The position numbers were made by a program, and so were the translations under genes. Shown here piece after piece: positions 19,563 to 30,478 of a DNA stretch of 64,000 nucleotides (the stretch's first letter is position 1; each line of letters starts with the position of its first letter). The DNA comes from Pseudoduganella danionis. Its GTDB lineage: Bacteria > Pseudomonadota > Gammaproteobacteria > Burkholderiales > Burkholderiaceae_D. The notes under the pieces are model-generated. The model had not been told where the DNA came from and searched no databases. It was given only the letters and a program-made list of their open reading frames with translations. The stretch spans positions 682,001 through 746,000 of the forward strand of contig NZ_WNKW01000001.1 in NCBI RefSeq assembly GCF_009720775.1, read 5' to 3'.

Positions 19563-21257
19563 ATGAAATTGACACCTCTCGCACTCACAGTGGCTCTGGC
19601 ACTGGGTAGCAGCGCCCTTGCTACGGCGGCGCCGCAGGCAGTACCGGCGGCAGCGCGGGCAGCAGCCCGGCCATTCTCGTGGGATAACGCGACAGTCTAT
19701 TTCCTGCTGACGGACCGCTTCAACAACGCTAACCGCGCCAACGATCTGGCTTATGGCCGCAAGGCCGATGCAGCGCCGCTGCGCGGTTTCATGGGCGGTG
19801 ATCTGGCTGGTATCACGGCGAAAATCCGCGCCGGTTATTTCACCAGTCTGGGCGTGAACGCGATCTGGCTGACGCCACCCGTGGAACAGATCCATGCCGG
19901 TACCGACGAAGGCACGGGCAAGTCCTACGGCTTCCACGGCTACTGGGCCGCGGACTTCACGGCTATCGATGCCAATCTGGGTACGGAGCAGGATTTCCGC
20001 GAGCTGGTGGAAGCGGCCCATCAGCGCGGCATCCGTGTGCTGCTCGATGTGGTGATGAACCATACGGGGCCGGTGACGGAAGCGGATCCCGTATGGCCGG
20101 ACGAGTGGGTGCGCACGGCGCCGACCTGCACCTACAAGGATGCGGCCAGTACTATTAGCTGCACGCTGGTGAAGAATCTGCCTGATGTGCGTACCGATAG
20201 CGATACGCCGGTAGCGCTGCCGCCTGCGCTGGTGGCCAAGTGGCAGCGTGAAGGACGGCTGGAGCGCGAACAGCGCGAGCTCGACGAATTCTTCGCCCGC
20301 ACCGGCTATCCGCGTGCACCACGCTACTACCTGATGAAATGGCATAGCGACTGGGTGCGCAAATACGGCGTGGATGGCTTCCGTGCCGATACGGTAAAAC
20401 ACGTGGAAGCGCCCGTGTGGAAGGAGCTGCGTACGGTGGCCGATGCGGCCTTCGAAGACTGGAAGCGCGCCAACCCCACCAAGAAGCTGTCGGACGAGCG
20501 CTTCTACATGACGGCGGAAGTGTATAACTACCGGCTGGCGGACGGCCAGCTACATGATCTCGGCGGCGGCCACAGCGCCAACTACTACCAGAACGGCTTC
20601 GATAGCCTGATCAACTTCGGCACCGTGGCCGATGCCGAACAGGATTACGAGAGCATGTTCAGCCGCTACTCGGCCATGCTGCATGGTGGCGCGCTGCAGG
20701 GCTATTCGGTGCTCAACTATCTGGCTTCGCACGATTTCGACCGCCCTTACGATGCGGCGCGCCAGCGTCCGTTTGTGACGGCCAACAAGCTGCTGCTGGC
20801 ACCCGGTGCAGCGCAGATCTACTACGGCGACGAAACGGCACGCCGGCTCGACGTGGCCGAAGCCGTGGGCGATGCCAAGCTGCGCTCGTTTATGAACTGG
20901 GATGAGCTGAAACAGAATGCTCAGCGTGACGGCTACCGCGTGGCGCAAGTGCGTGCGCACTGGGCCAAGCTGGGCCTGTTCCGGCAGGCCCATATCGCCG
21001 TGGGGGCTGGCGTGCACCAGCAACTGCAGGCGCAGCCCTATGTCTTTAAACGCACTTACAGCAAGGGCGCGCTACAGGACAAGGTGGTGGTGGCGCTCGA
21101 TCTGCCGACCGACCGCAGCACCAGCATTGCGCTGCATGGCGTGTTCGCCGACGGTGCCAAAGTGCGCGACTACTACAGCGGCAAAACTGCCGTGGTTCGT
21201 CACGGTCAGGTCAACTTCGGTACGCGCAATGCGGTACTACTGATAGGGCAGGATTGA
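19563..21257 (+). CDS. Secreted GH13 alpha-amylase
   Basis: A 564-residue GH13 enzyme with a signal peptide (MKLTPLALTVALALGSSALATA). Conserved regions are DVVMNHTG, the nucleophile Asp in GFRADTVKH (about 275), the acid/base Glu in FYMTAEVYNY (about 319) and Asp in LASHDFDRP (about 391). It resembles the periplasmic MalS-like alpha-amylases in its long insert containing Cys residues near TCTYKDAASTISCTL. It should produce maltodextrins from starch in the periplasm or outside. AGGA precedes the ATG. It follows pgm by 20 bp. Confidence 0.9.
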   Translation: MKLTPLALTVALALGSSALATAAPQAVPAAARAAARPFSWDNATVYFLLTDRFNNANRANDLAYGRKADAAPLRGFMGGDLAGITAKIRAGYFTSLGVNAIWLTPPVEQIHAGTDEGTGKSYGFHGYWAADFTAIDANLGTEQDFRELVEAAHQRGIRVLLDVVMNHTGPVTEADPVWPDEWVRTAPTCTYKDAASTISCTLVKNLPDVRTDSDTPVALPPALVAKWQREGRLEREQRELDEFFARTGYPRAPRYYLMKWHSDWVRKYGVDGFRADTVKHVEAPVWKELRTVADAAFEDWKRANPTKKLSDERFYMTAEVYNYRLADGQLHDLGGGHSANYYQNGFDSLINFGTVADAEQDYESMFSRYSAMLHGGALQGYSVLNYLASHDFDRPYDAARQRPFVTANKLLLAPGAAQIYYGDETARRLDVAEAVGDAKLRSFMNWDELKQNAQRDGYRVAQVRAHWAKLGLFRQAHIAVGAGVHQQLQAQPYVFKRTYSKGALQDKVVVALDLPTDRSTSIALHGVFADGAKVRDYYSGKTAVVRHGQVNFGTRNAVLLIGQD

Positions 21258-21288
21258 AGCGCGGCTAGTTGGATTTACCCCGACGCGC

Positions 21289-21648
21289 TTACTGGACCGT
21301 GATCATCACGGTAGACGGCAAGCTATCGAGCTTGCCGTCATTGACGATCAGTGTCGCCACATACACGCCGGGCACATCGGGATTGAAGGTCGGCGTAGCG
21401 ACTTTGGAGTTGAGCAGATAGGCCACGCTATTGGCCGGCTTGGACAGGGTCCACAGGTAGGACACCAGATCCTGGTCGGCATCGCTTGCCGTGCCATTCA
21501 GTTTCACCGACGTCCCCACAGTCACCACCTGCGCCGTACCGGCACTGGCAACAGGCGCATGGTTGGAAGGCGGCACGTAGTCGCCGCCACCGCAGGCGCA
21601 AAGTAACACTGACAGGAACAGGGCTGCTGCGTAGTGGTGTCTCATCAC
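21289..21648 (-). CDS. Small PKD-domain lipoprotein
   Basis: A 119-residue protein starting with a lipoprotein signal (AALFLSVLLCACGGG), so it is probably membrane-anchored by a lipidated Cys. The rest is a single PKD/Ig-like domain (NHAPVASAGTAQVV, LNGTASDADQDLVSYLW, LIVNDG). PKD domains mediate extracellular binding in carbohydrate enzymes. Here the domain stands alone between the secreted amylase and the pullulanase on the opposite strand from the amylase. A starch-binding or enzyme-docking role is a guess from context; no enzymatic motif is present. Confidence 0.7.
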   Translation of the reverse strand: MMRHHYAAALFLSVLLCACGGGDYVPPSNHAPVASAGTAQVVTVGTSVKLNGTASDADQDLVSYLWTLSKPANSVAYLLNSKVATPTFNPDVPGVYVATLIVNDGKLDSLPSTVMITVQ

Positions 21649-21694
21649 GATCTCTTTCCGGATCCATAGGGAGCCGGAAAGATAGCATGATTTT

Positions 21695-24460
<2,766 letters not shown>

Positions 24461-24486
24461 ACTAGTCTCCGAAACGTTAGATTTTT

Positions 24487-24501
24487 AGTAGTGCAGTTAC
24501 A
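24487..24501. promoter_or_regulatory. HexR-like operator upstream of pullulanase
   Basis: AGTAGT-GCA-GTTACA (9 of 12 consensus positions) lies 27 bp upstream of the pullulanase start. A second half-conserved copy, TGTAGT-TTT-GATACT, sits at 24551-24565. Confidence 0.45.
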
Positions 24502-24578
24502 AAATCAACTGCATTACAGTGGAATTTGCCGGTTATGGTAATCCAAAATCTGTAGTTTTGATACTTGATGGCCGTTTT

Positions 24579-26909
24579 TTACTCGAAACCCAGGCGTTTT
24601 GCGCCGGACAGCACTTCCACCACCTCCGTGGTGGCTTTGGAGAACGGCGTGCCGTGGCTCAGTGCCTGTTCAGCGCGCAGGTAATCGCCCTTGTTGATCA
24701 ATTCGCCGACCTGACCGGCGATGCGGTGGAAACGCGCATGCTTGTCGATCAGCGTAACAAAGCTGGGGCGGCCGCCGAGGCGCTGGCCTTCGCCATAAAT
24801 CCATTTGCCCAGTGCGCAGCAGTCGTCGCGCTCCAGCGTTTTGACGTCGATCTGATCACCCTGTTCGATGGCGTCGCGCAGTTTGACTTTCCACTGGCGG
24901 TGCGCATCGATGATGCTGTCCACGTCCACCCCTTCCACCAGCTTGCCGGAACCCTTGCCGGGCAGGCGGAATTCGTCTACCTGTGCGGCCAGATGGATGG
25001 CCACATCGCGCTGGGTGCCGGCCGAGGCGGCGGTTTCGTCCACCAACTGGGCGTTGGCCTGGGTGTTGCGGTCCAATTCGGCCACGGCTTCGCCGATCTG
25101 GCCTATGCCCAGACTCTGCTCGCGCGCACCATTGGCCACGTCGTCGAGCAGCAGCTTGATCTGCGCCGCGTTGGCGACGATTTCCGTAATGGTCTGGCCC
25201 GCCTGGCGTACCACGTCGGTACCGGCCCGCACTTCCTGCGAGCTCTGGGTAATCAGCGCCTTGATTTCGCGTGCGGCTTCCGCGCTGCGGCCCGCCAGCG
25301 CACGCACTTCGGTGGCTACCACGGCAAAGCCGCGCCCCTGTTCGCCGGCACGCGCCGCTTCCACCGCTGCATTGAGCGCCAGAATATTGGTCTGGAAGGC
25401 GATGCCGTCGATGACGCTGATAATTTCGCTGATCTTTTTCGACGATGCTTCGATGCCTTCCATGGTCAGCACCACGTTGTGCATCACTTCGCCGCCACGG
25501 GTCGCTGCGGCAGCGTTTTCGATAGAAATGGCCGAGGCCTGCCGTACCGAGTCGGCCGTCATCTGCACGGTGGAGACGGTCTGCTCCAGCGCTGCCGAGG
25601 ATTGTTCGAGCGCGGAAGCGGCAGCTTCCGTGCGGCTCGACAGGTTGCGCGTGCCTTCGGCGATATCGATACTGGACGACACCACCAGATCGCTGGCTTG
25701 CTGTACTTCTGCCACGGTATCGCGCAAAGCTTTTTGCATATTGGTCAGCTCGCGCAGCATGCCCGACAGTTCATCGCTGCCGGTAGGGCGGATGTCGGAG
25801 CGCAGATCGCCCATGGAAATGGCGATCAGCTCGCGCCGCAGCTTCTTGAAGCCGCTCTGCATGGAATTGTAGAAGCCGACGAACAGATAGGCCGACAGCA
25901 GGATGGCGATCAGGCACAGCGTCAGGGTGGCATACAGCGCCGTGCGCAAGCCGGACTCGCGTTCGGCCAGCATGGTATCGAGCACACCCAGATTGGCGGC
26001 GATATCTTCGAACTGCAGCTTGATGGCGCCGTTGACCTGGGCGCCGTAAGCATTGCGGTCGCCCGCTACTTCGCTCTGGCCATACGGGAAGCTGCTGCGT
26101 ACCAGCGTGGCCAACGCGTTCAGGGCTGCCTCGCTTTCGCTGCGCTGGGCGCTGGCATATTGCGGCTTGGCGGCGGCGACGATGGCGCGGTCCTGCTTGG
26201 CCTGACGCTGTTCGTGTTCGATGATGGCCAGCAGGCGCTGGATCTGGATGCTTTGCTGTGGCGTGATGCTGCCGGCCTTGAGACTGCTGCGGCCCAGCGT
26301 ACGCAGTTCCGACAGGCGGTCGATCACTTGCGGCGCGTGCAGCAGGGCGGCGCTCATCAGGTGGTAGCTTTCCAGTGCCGGGTCGAGCGACAGATCGGAA
26401 TTATCGAGTGTGCTTTCGGCCAGCCTCACCAGCGCCAGGTCGAGTGTGCGCAGCTTTTGGGCGGCTTCCTCGCCCGAGCTGAAATTGCCCTGTGCGACGC
26501 GATAAGCCTCGCGCACATTGATCATATCGGCCTTGGTGCCCAGCGCATCGGCCGATTCGGCTTCCACGCTGTCGAGTTTCTGGAAAGCGCTATCGAAAGC
26601 GCCGCGTGCCGTGGTCAGCTCCGGTGCGGGCTCGCCATCGGCAGCGCTGCGCGCCTGCAGGCGCCAGCTAATCGCTGCTTCGCGTGCCTGCAGCAGCGGC
26701 GACATGACGCGCACGCCCAGGCGCTCGCGCCCGACGACACGCAGATCCTGTCGTGCGGCCGAGTTGTAGCTGTAGAACAGCCAGATCAGGGGAATCAGGA
26801 AGCTGACGCTAATCAGCAGGAACTTGCCCGGCAGGCGCATCACGCGCATCAGACGGGCGCCGGGACGCCACAGGGGGAGGGAGAGGAATCGGGTGACGAC
26901 TTTCTTCAT
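24579..26909 (-). CDS. Methyl-accepting chemotaxis protein with C-terminal CZB domain
   Basis: A 776-residue chemoreceptor: TM1 near residues 27-50, a long periplasmic sensor (~50-317, helical, four-helix-bundle-like), TM2 near 320-345, HAMP, and an MCP signalling domain with the conserved tip ([20 protein letters not shown]). The C-terminus carries a CZB zinc-binding domain: His in IDAHRQWKV, Cys in DDCCALGKW, and two His in [12 protein letters not shown] domains sense zinc and react with hypochlorous acid in known chemoreceptors. The position between pullulanase and a POT symporter, with a palindrome of the same core upstream, suggests taxis coupled to starch use. The ligand is unknown. Confidence 0.93.
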   Translation of the reverse strand: MKKVVTRFLSLPLWRPGARLMRVMRLPGKFLLISVSFLIPLIWLFYSYNSAARQDLRVVGRERLGVRVMSPLLQAREAAISWRLQARSAADGEPAPELTTARGAFDSAFQKLDSVEAESADALGTKADMINVREAYRVAQGNFSSGEEAAQKLRTLDLALVRLAESTLDNSDLSLDPALESYHLMSAALLHAPQVIDRLSELRTLGRSSLKAGSITPQQSIQIQRLLAIIEHEQRQAKQDRAIVAAAKPQYASAQRSESEAALNALATLVRSSFPYGQSEVAGDRNAYGAQVNGAIKLQFEDIAANLGVLDTMLAERESGLRTALYATLTLCLIAILLSAYLFVGFYNSMQSGFKKLRRELIAISMGDLRSDIRPTGSDELSGMLRELTNMQKALRDTVAEVQQASDLVVSSSIDIAEGTRNLSSRTEAAASALEQSSAALEQTVSTVQMTADSVRQASAISIENAAAATRGGEVMHNVVLTMEGIEASSKKISEIISVIDGIAFQTNILALNAAVEAARAGEQGRGFAVVATEVRALAGRSAEAAREIKALITQSSQEVRAGTDVVRQAGQTITEIVANAAQIKLLLDDVANGAREQSLGIGQIGEAVAELDRNTQANAQLVDETAASAGTQRDVAIHLAAQVDEFRLPGKGSGKLVEGVDVDSIIDAHRQWKVKLRDAIEQGDQIDVKTLERDDCCALGKWIYGEGQRLGGRPSFVTLIDKHARFHRIAGQVGELINKGDYLRAEQALSHGTPFSKATTEVVEVLSGAKRLGFE

Positions 26910-26963
26910 TCAGGGCTCGCAAAATAAGTAACTCCCTTATTTTGCGCCCCTGCAGCAACAATG

Positions 26964-26978
26964 AATAGTAAAACTATT
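26964..26978. promoter_or_regulatory. Palindrome with HexR-like core upstream of the chemoreceptor
   Basis: AATAGT-AAA-ACTATT is a perfect palindrome sharing the core TAGT-N3-ACTA with the island's operators but not the outer TG/CA. It lies 55 bp upstream of the chemoreceptor start. A second perfect hairpin with 10-bp arms (26919-26928 and 26936-26945) sits between the palindrome and the gene. Confidence 0.35.
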
Positions 26979-28555
26979 CAATTAATAGTTTCCTTTCGAT
27001 AATTATCGACCATGGTGTAGCGCATGGCATACAGCGCAAACAGGGCTGCCACCAGCAGTGCGAAGGCGGCGAAGAAGAACATCTGGAACGCAATCGGACT
27101 CATGCCGCTGCTGGCTATGTGGGCGCTGACGGCTGGATTCTTTACACCAGAATTGACAATAAGCACCCAAAGGTTCCCTACGGTAACGGCGAGATACCAG
27201 AAACTGAGGATGATGCCCTTCATGGTGGCCGGTGCCTGGCTATACGCAAATTCCAGACCAGTGGCGGACACCAGCACTTCGCCCAGCGTCAGCAGAGCAT
27301 AGGGCAGTAGTTGCCACAGGATCGAGATTTTGTCGCCGCCGTCAAGCTGCAGTTGCAGCAGGCCCACCACTACCCAGGCCAGCGCCGACAGCGCAATGCC
27401 CATGCCCATGCGGCGCAGTGGCGTAGGCGTGATGCCGATCGCGCGCATCAGCGGGAACAGCGCGATATTGTTGAACGGGATCAGCAGCATCACCAGGATG
27501 GGATTGACCGCCTGCATCTGTGCCGGCAGCAGCGTGAATTCCCAGCCGAACAGCGACAGTAGCGGGCTGTTCATGGTGTTGGCCTGCACGATCCAGGTCG
27601 ACGCTTTCTGGTCGAATAGCGACCAGAACGGGGTAATCATGGCGAACACGATCAGGATGCGCAGCACGGCGCGCACGCCTTCCACCGCTTCATCCGTGTG
27701 CAGGCCGCGCGCACGCTCGAGTTGCAGCGAGACGCCGATGCCGCCGAAAGCCAGCAGCAGCACCAGCGCCGTGCAGGCTGCAATCACGAAACCCCATTGC
27801 GGCGTCATGGCCAGCGAAGCGACTGCGCCGAGTGCGCCGGCGCCGGCCACCATCAGGCCGGGGCGACCCTGACCGTCGCGTTTGGCCAGCAGGGCAGTAC
27901 GGGCCACGCTGCTGAAAGCGTTCGGGTCCGGTTTGGCCGGTGGCACGTGCACGTATTTGCGTTTGCCGAGCCAGAATACAAACGTGGCAATCGCCATCAG
28001 CAGGCCGGGGATGCCGAAGGCCACGGCAGGGCCGTAGTCGCGCAGGAACACGGGCATCAGCAGCGAGGCGAAGAAGGAGCCGAAGTTGATGATCCAGTAG
28101 AACGCGTCGAACACCAGCTTGGCGCGGTTCTTGTTGGTCTGGTCGAACTGGTCGCCGACGAAGGCCACCACCAGCGGCTTGATGCCGCCCGAGCCGAAGG
28201 CGATCAGGCCCAGCCCCAGATAGAAGCCGTTCAGGTTGTCTTCAAAGATGGCCAGACAGGCGTGGCCGGCCACGTAGATCAGGCTGAACCAGAACACCGT
28301 GTTGTATTTGCCGAAGTAGCGGTCAGCCAGCCAGCCGCCCAGCAGCGGGAAGAAATACACCCCGATCACAAAGGTGTGGAATACGTGCTTGGCTTCGGCC
28401 GGCCGGTCGCCCAGCGGGATGAACAGCAGCAAAGTACTGAGCAGGAAAGGCGTGAGGATGTTGCGCATGCCATAGAAGCTGAAACGCTCGCAACCTTCGT
28501 TGGCAATGATGTAGGGAATCTGTCGGGGCATAGGCCCGTTACCGTGATCGCTCAC
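26978..28555 (-). CDS. POT-family proton-dependent oligopeptide transporter
   Basis: A 525-residue inner-membrane symporter of the POT/PTR family. The first helix motif NEGCERFSFYGMRNIL corresponds to the ExxERFxYYG proton-coupling motif, and GGWLADRYFGKY to the second family signature. About 14 helices are predicted. It should import di- and tripeptides with protons. It starts at a GTG with AGGAG 8 bp upstream. An 11-of-12 operator copy lies immediately upstream, so it is expected to belong to the starch regulon. The peptide role fits the nearby M2 dipeptidyl carboxypeptidase, but an unusual substrate is possible in this context. Confidence 0.9.
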   Translation of the reverse strand: MSDHGNGPMPRQIPYIIANEGCERFSFYGMRNILTPFLLSTLLLFIPLGDRPAEAKHVFHTFVIGVYFFPLLGGWLADRYFGKYNTVFWFSLIYVAGHACLAIFEDNLNGFYLGLGLIAFGSGGIKPLVVAFVGDQFDQTNKNRAKLVFDAFYWIINFGSFFASLLMPVFLRDYGPAVAFGIPGLLMAIATFVFWLGKRKYVHVPPAKPDPNAFSSVARTALLAKRDGQGRPGLMVAGAGALGAVASLAMTPQWGFVIAACTALVLLLAFGGIGVSLQLERARGLHTDEAVEGVRAVLRILIVFAMITPFWSLFDQKASTWIVQANTMNSPLLSLFGWEFTLLPAQMQAVNPILVMLLIPFNNIALFPLMRAIGITPTPLRRMGMGIALSALAWVVVGLLQLQLDGGDKISILWQLLPYALLTLGEVLVSATGLEFAYSQAPATMKGIILSFWYLAVTVGNLWVLIVNSGVKNPAVSAHIASSGMSPIAFQMFFFAAFALLVAALFALYAMRYTMVDNYRKETIN

Positions 28556-28573
28556 TGTATTTCTCCTGATTTG

Positions 28574-28588
28574 TGTAGTTTGACTACT
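28574..28588. promoter_or_regulatory. HexR-like operator upstream of the POT transporter
   Basis: TGTAGT-TTG-ACTACT matches 11 of 12 arm positions of the island consensus and begins 19 bp before the GTG start of the minus-strand transporter gene. Confidence 0.6.
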
Positions 28589-28694
28589 ATTTTTTTGGAT
28601 GGAATTTTTTGTAAAAATTCCAAGTTATTGATTTTAAACGGATAAATGCCAAAATCTGCAGGGTGGCTGGCGATTGAAAATTATAGAATCGTGA

Positions 28695-28709
28695 TGTATA
28701 TTCTCTACA
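28695..28709. promoter_or_regulatory. HexR-like operator upstream of the alpha-glucosidase
   Basis: TGTATA-TTC-TCTACA keeps the TGTA-N7-TACA frame (9 of 12 positions) and lies 37 bp before the ATG of the plus-strand alpha-glucosidase gene. Confidence 0.4.
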
Positions 28710-28746
28710 AACATAATCCACCACCGGGCCCACCCCGGATTCTCAT

Positions 28747-30384
28747 ATGACCAAGCAACTTACACAAGTCTCCCCGCATGCGTCGGACTGGTATCGCGAA
28801 GCAATTATTTACCAGATTTATCCGCGCAGTTTCATGGATACCAATGGCGACGGCGTAGGGGATCTGCCGGGGATTACGGCCAAGCTGGACTATATCGCAT
28901 CGCTGGGCGTGGACATTGTCTGGATTTCGCCGTTCTTCAAGTCGCCCATGAAGGACTTCGGCTACGACATTTCCGACTACTGCGATGTGGACCCGATGTT
29001 CGGCACGCTGGCCGATTTCGATACCATGATCGCCAAGGCGCACAGCCTGGGCCTGAAGATCATGATCGATCAGGTAATGTCGCACACGGCCGAAGAACAC
29101 CCGTGGTTCAAGGAGAGCCGCTCCAGTCGCGATAATCCTAAAGCCGACTGGTATGTGTGGGCCGATCCTGCACCGGATGGCAACCCGCCCAACAACTGGA
29201 TGTCGGTGTTCGGTGGTTCGTCGTGGCAGTGGGACACGCGCCGTCGGCAATACTATTTACATAATTTCCTCACCAGCCAGCCGGACCTGAACTTCCATAG
29301 CCCGGCCGTGCAGCAGGCCCACCTCGATGCGCTGCGTTTCTGGCTCGAGCGAGGCGTGGATGGCATCCGTCTGGACGCCTGCAACTTCCACTTCCATGAC
29401 ACTGAACTGCGCAGCAATCCGCCGGCCACCAACCGCGATACGGCCACCGTGTCGGACGTCAACCCGTATGGCATGCAGGCGCACATCTACGACAAGAGCC
29501 GGCCCGAGAACCTGCCTTTCCTGCAGAAGCTGCGCGCACTGCTGAATGAATATCAGGCAGTGGCTATCGGTGAAGTGGGCGCTGACGATTCGCTGGCCGT
29601 GATGGCCGAGTACACGGCCGACGGCGACAAGCTGCACATGGCTTACAGCTTCAATCTGCTGGTGCCGCAATGCTCGGCCCACTACATCCGCCAGCAGGTG
29701 GAGAATTTCGAAGCGCGCGTGAAGGGCGGCTGGGCCTCGTGGTCGGTCGGCAATCACGATGTGCAGCGCGTCGCCACCCGCTGGGGCGGCCCCGAGGCGC
29801 CGGCCGCTTTCGCCAAGATGATACTGGCCATGCAGCTTTCGCTGAAAGGCACGCCTTGTCTGTATCAGGGCGACGAGCTGGCGTTTGCCGAAGCCGATGT
29901 GCCGTTCGAACTGCTGCAGGACCCGTACGGCATTACTTTCTGGCCCGAGTTCAAAGGGCGCGACGGCTGCCGTACGCCGATGGCCTGGAGCGATGCGGCC
30001 AACGGTGGCTTCACGAGCGGCAAGCCGTGGCTGCCCGTCTCGCCTGACCATCTGGCCAAGGCAGCGTCGAAACAGCAAGGCGATGCGCAATCGTCACTGG
30101 AATTTACCCGCCACTTCATCGCCTGGCGCCGTCAGTTCCCGCAACTGACGCGTGGCGGCATCGAGTTCTTCGATGCGCCGGAACCCGTGCTGGCGCTGCG
30201 CCGCGACGCGGCCGGTCAGCGCAGCATCATCGCCGTGTTCAATCTGAGCGGCGCGCCTGTCAGTTGCGCACTGCCGCAAGCCGCCGGTGCCGAACAGTTG
30301 GCCGGCTATGGCCTGCCGGGTTCGGTGCACAACGGTCAGGTCGAGCTGCCCGCCTTCGGCGCGTGGTTTGGCTACGCCGCCTGA
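28747..30384 (+). CDS. Cytoplasmic GH13 alpha-glucosidase
   Basis: A 545-residue GH13 enzyme without a signal peptide. Family motifs are IYQIYPRSFMDTNGDGVGD with Ca-site-like residues, DQVMSHTA, the nucleophile Asp210 in GIRLDACNF, the acid/base Glu276 in AIGEVGAD and Asp338 in VGNHDVQ. It is of the oligo-1,6-glucosidase/alpha-glucosidase group (GH13_17/23-like) and should hydrolyse imported maltose and short maltodextrins to glucose. The glucokinase-regulator gene follows 94 bp downstream, consistent with immediate phosphorylation of the product. Maltose versus isomaltose preference cannot be read from sequence by eye. Confidence 0.92.
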   Translation: MTKQLTQVSPHASDWYREAIIYQIYPRSFMDTNGDGVGDLPGITAKLDYIASLGVDIVWISPFFKSPMKDFGYDISDYCDVDPMFGTLADFDTMIAKAHSLGLKIMIDQVMSHTAEEHPWFKESRSSRDNPKADWYVWADPAPDGNPPNNWMSVFGGSSWQWDTRRRQYYLHNFLTSQPDLNFHSPAVQQAHLDALRFWLERGVDGIRLDACNFHFHDTELRSNPPATNRDTATVSDVNPYGMQAHIYDKSRPENLPFLQKLRALLNEYQAVAIGEVGADDSLAVMAEYTADGDKLHMAYSFNLLVPQCSAHYIRQQVENFEARVKGGWASWSVGNHDVQRVATRWGGPEAPAAFAKMILAMQLSLKGTPCLYQGDELAFAEADVPFELLQDPYGITFWPEFKGRDGCRTPMAWSDAANGGFTSGKPWLPVSPDHLAKAASKQQGDAQSSLEFTRHFIAWRRQFPQLTRGGIEFFDAPEPVLALRRDAAGQRSIIAVFNLSGAPVSCALPQAAGAEQLAGYGLPGSVHNGQVELPAFGAWFGYAA

Positions 30385-30478
30385 TAGTGTCGTAAACAGG
30401 CCGGGGATTTGCCGCTCCGGCTTTTTAACATCAGGTATTTCGGGTATGCTTCCGCCAACTGTTTTAACTGTATAGACA

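Noticed and set aside
24519..26927. An 802-codon frame antisense to the chemoreceptor
   Set aside because: The minus strand encodes a complete chemoreceptor with CZB domain; the plus-strand frame is rich in His/Gln/Ala/Gly and has no domain.
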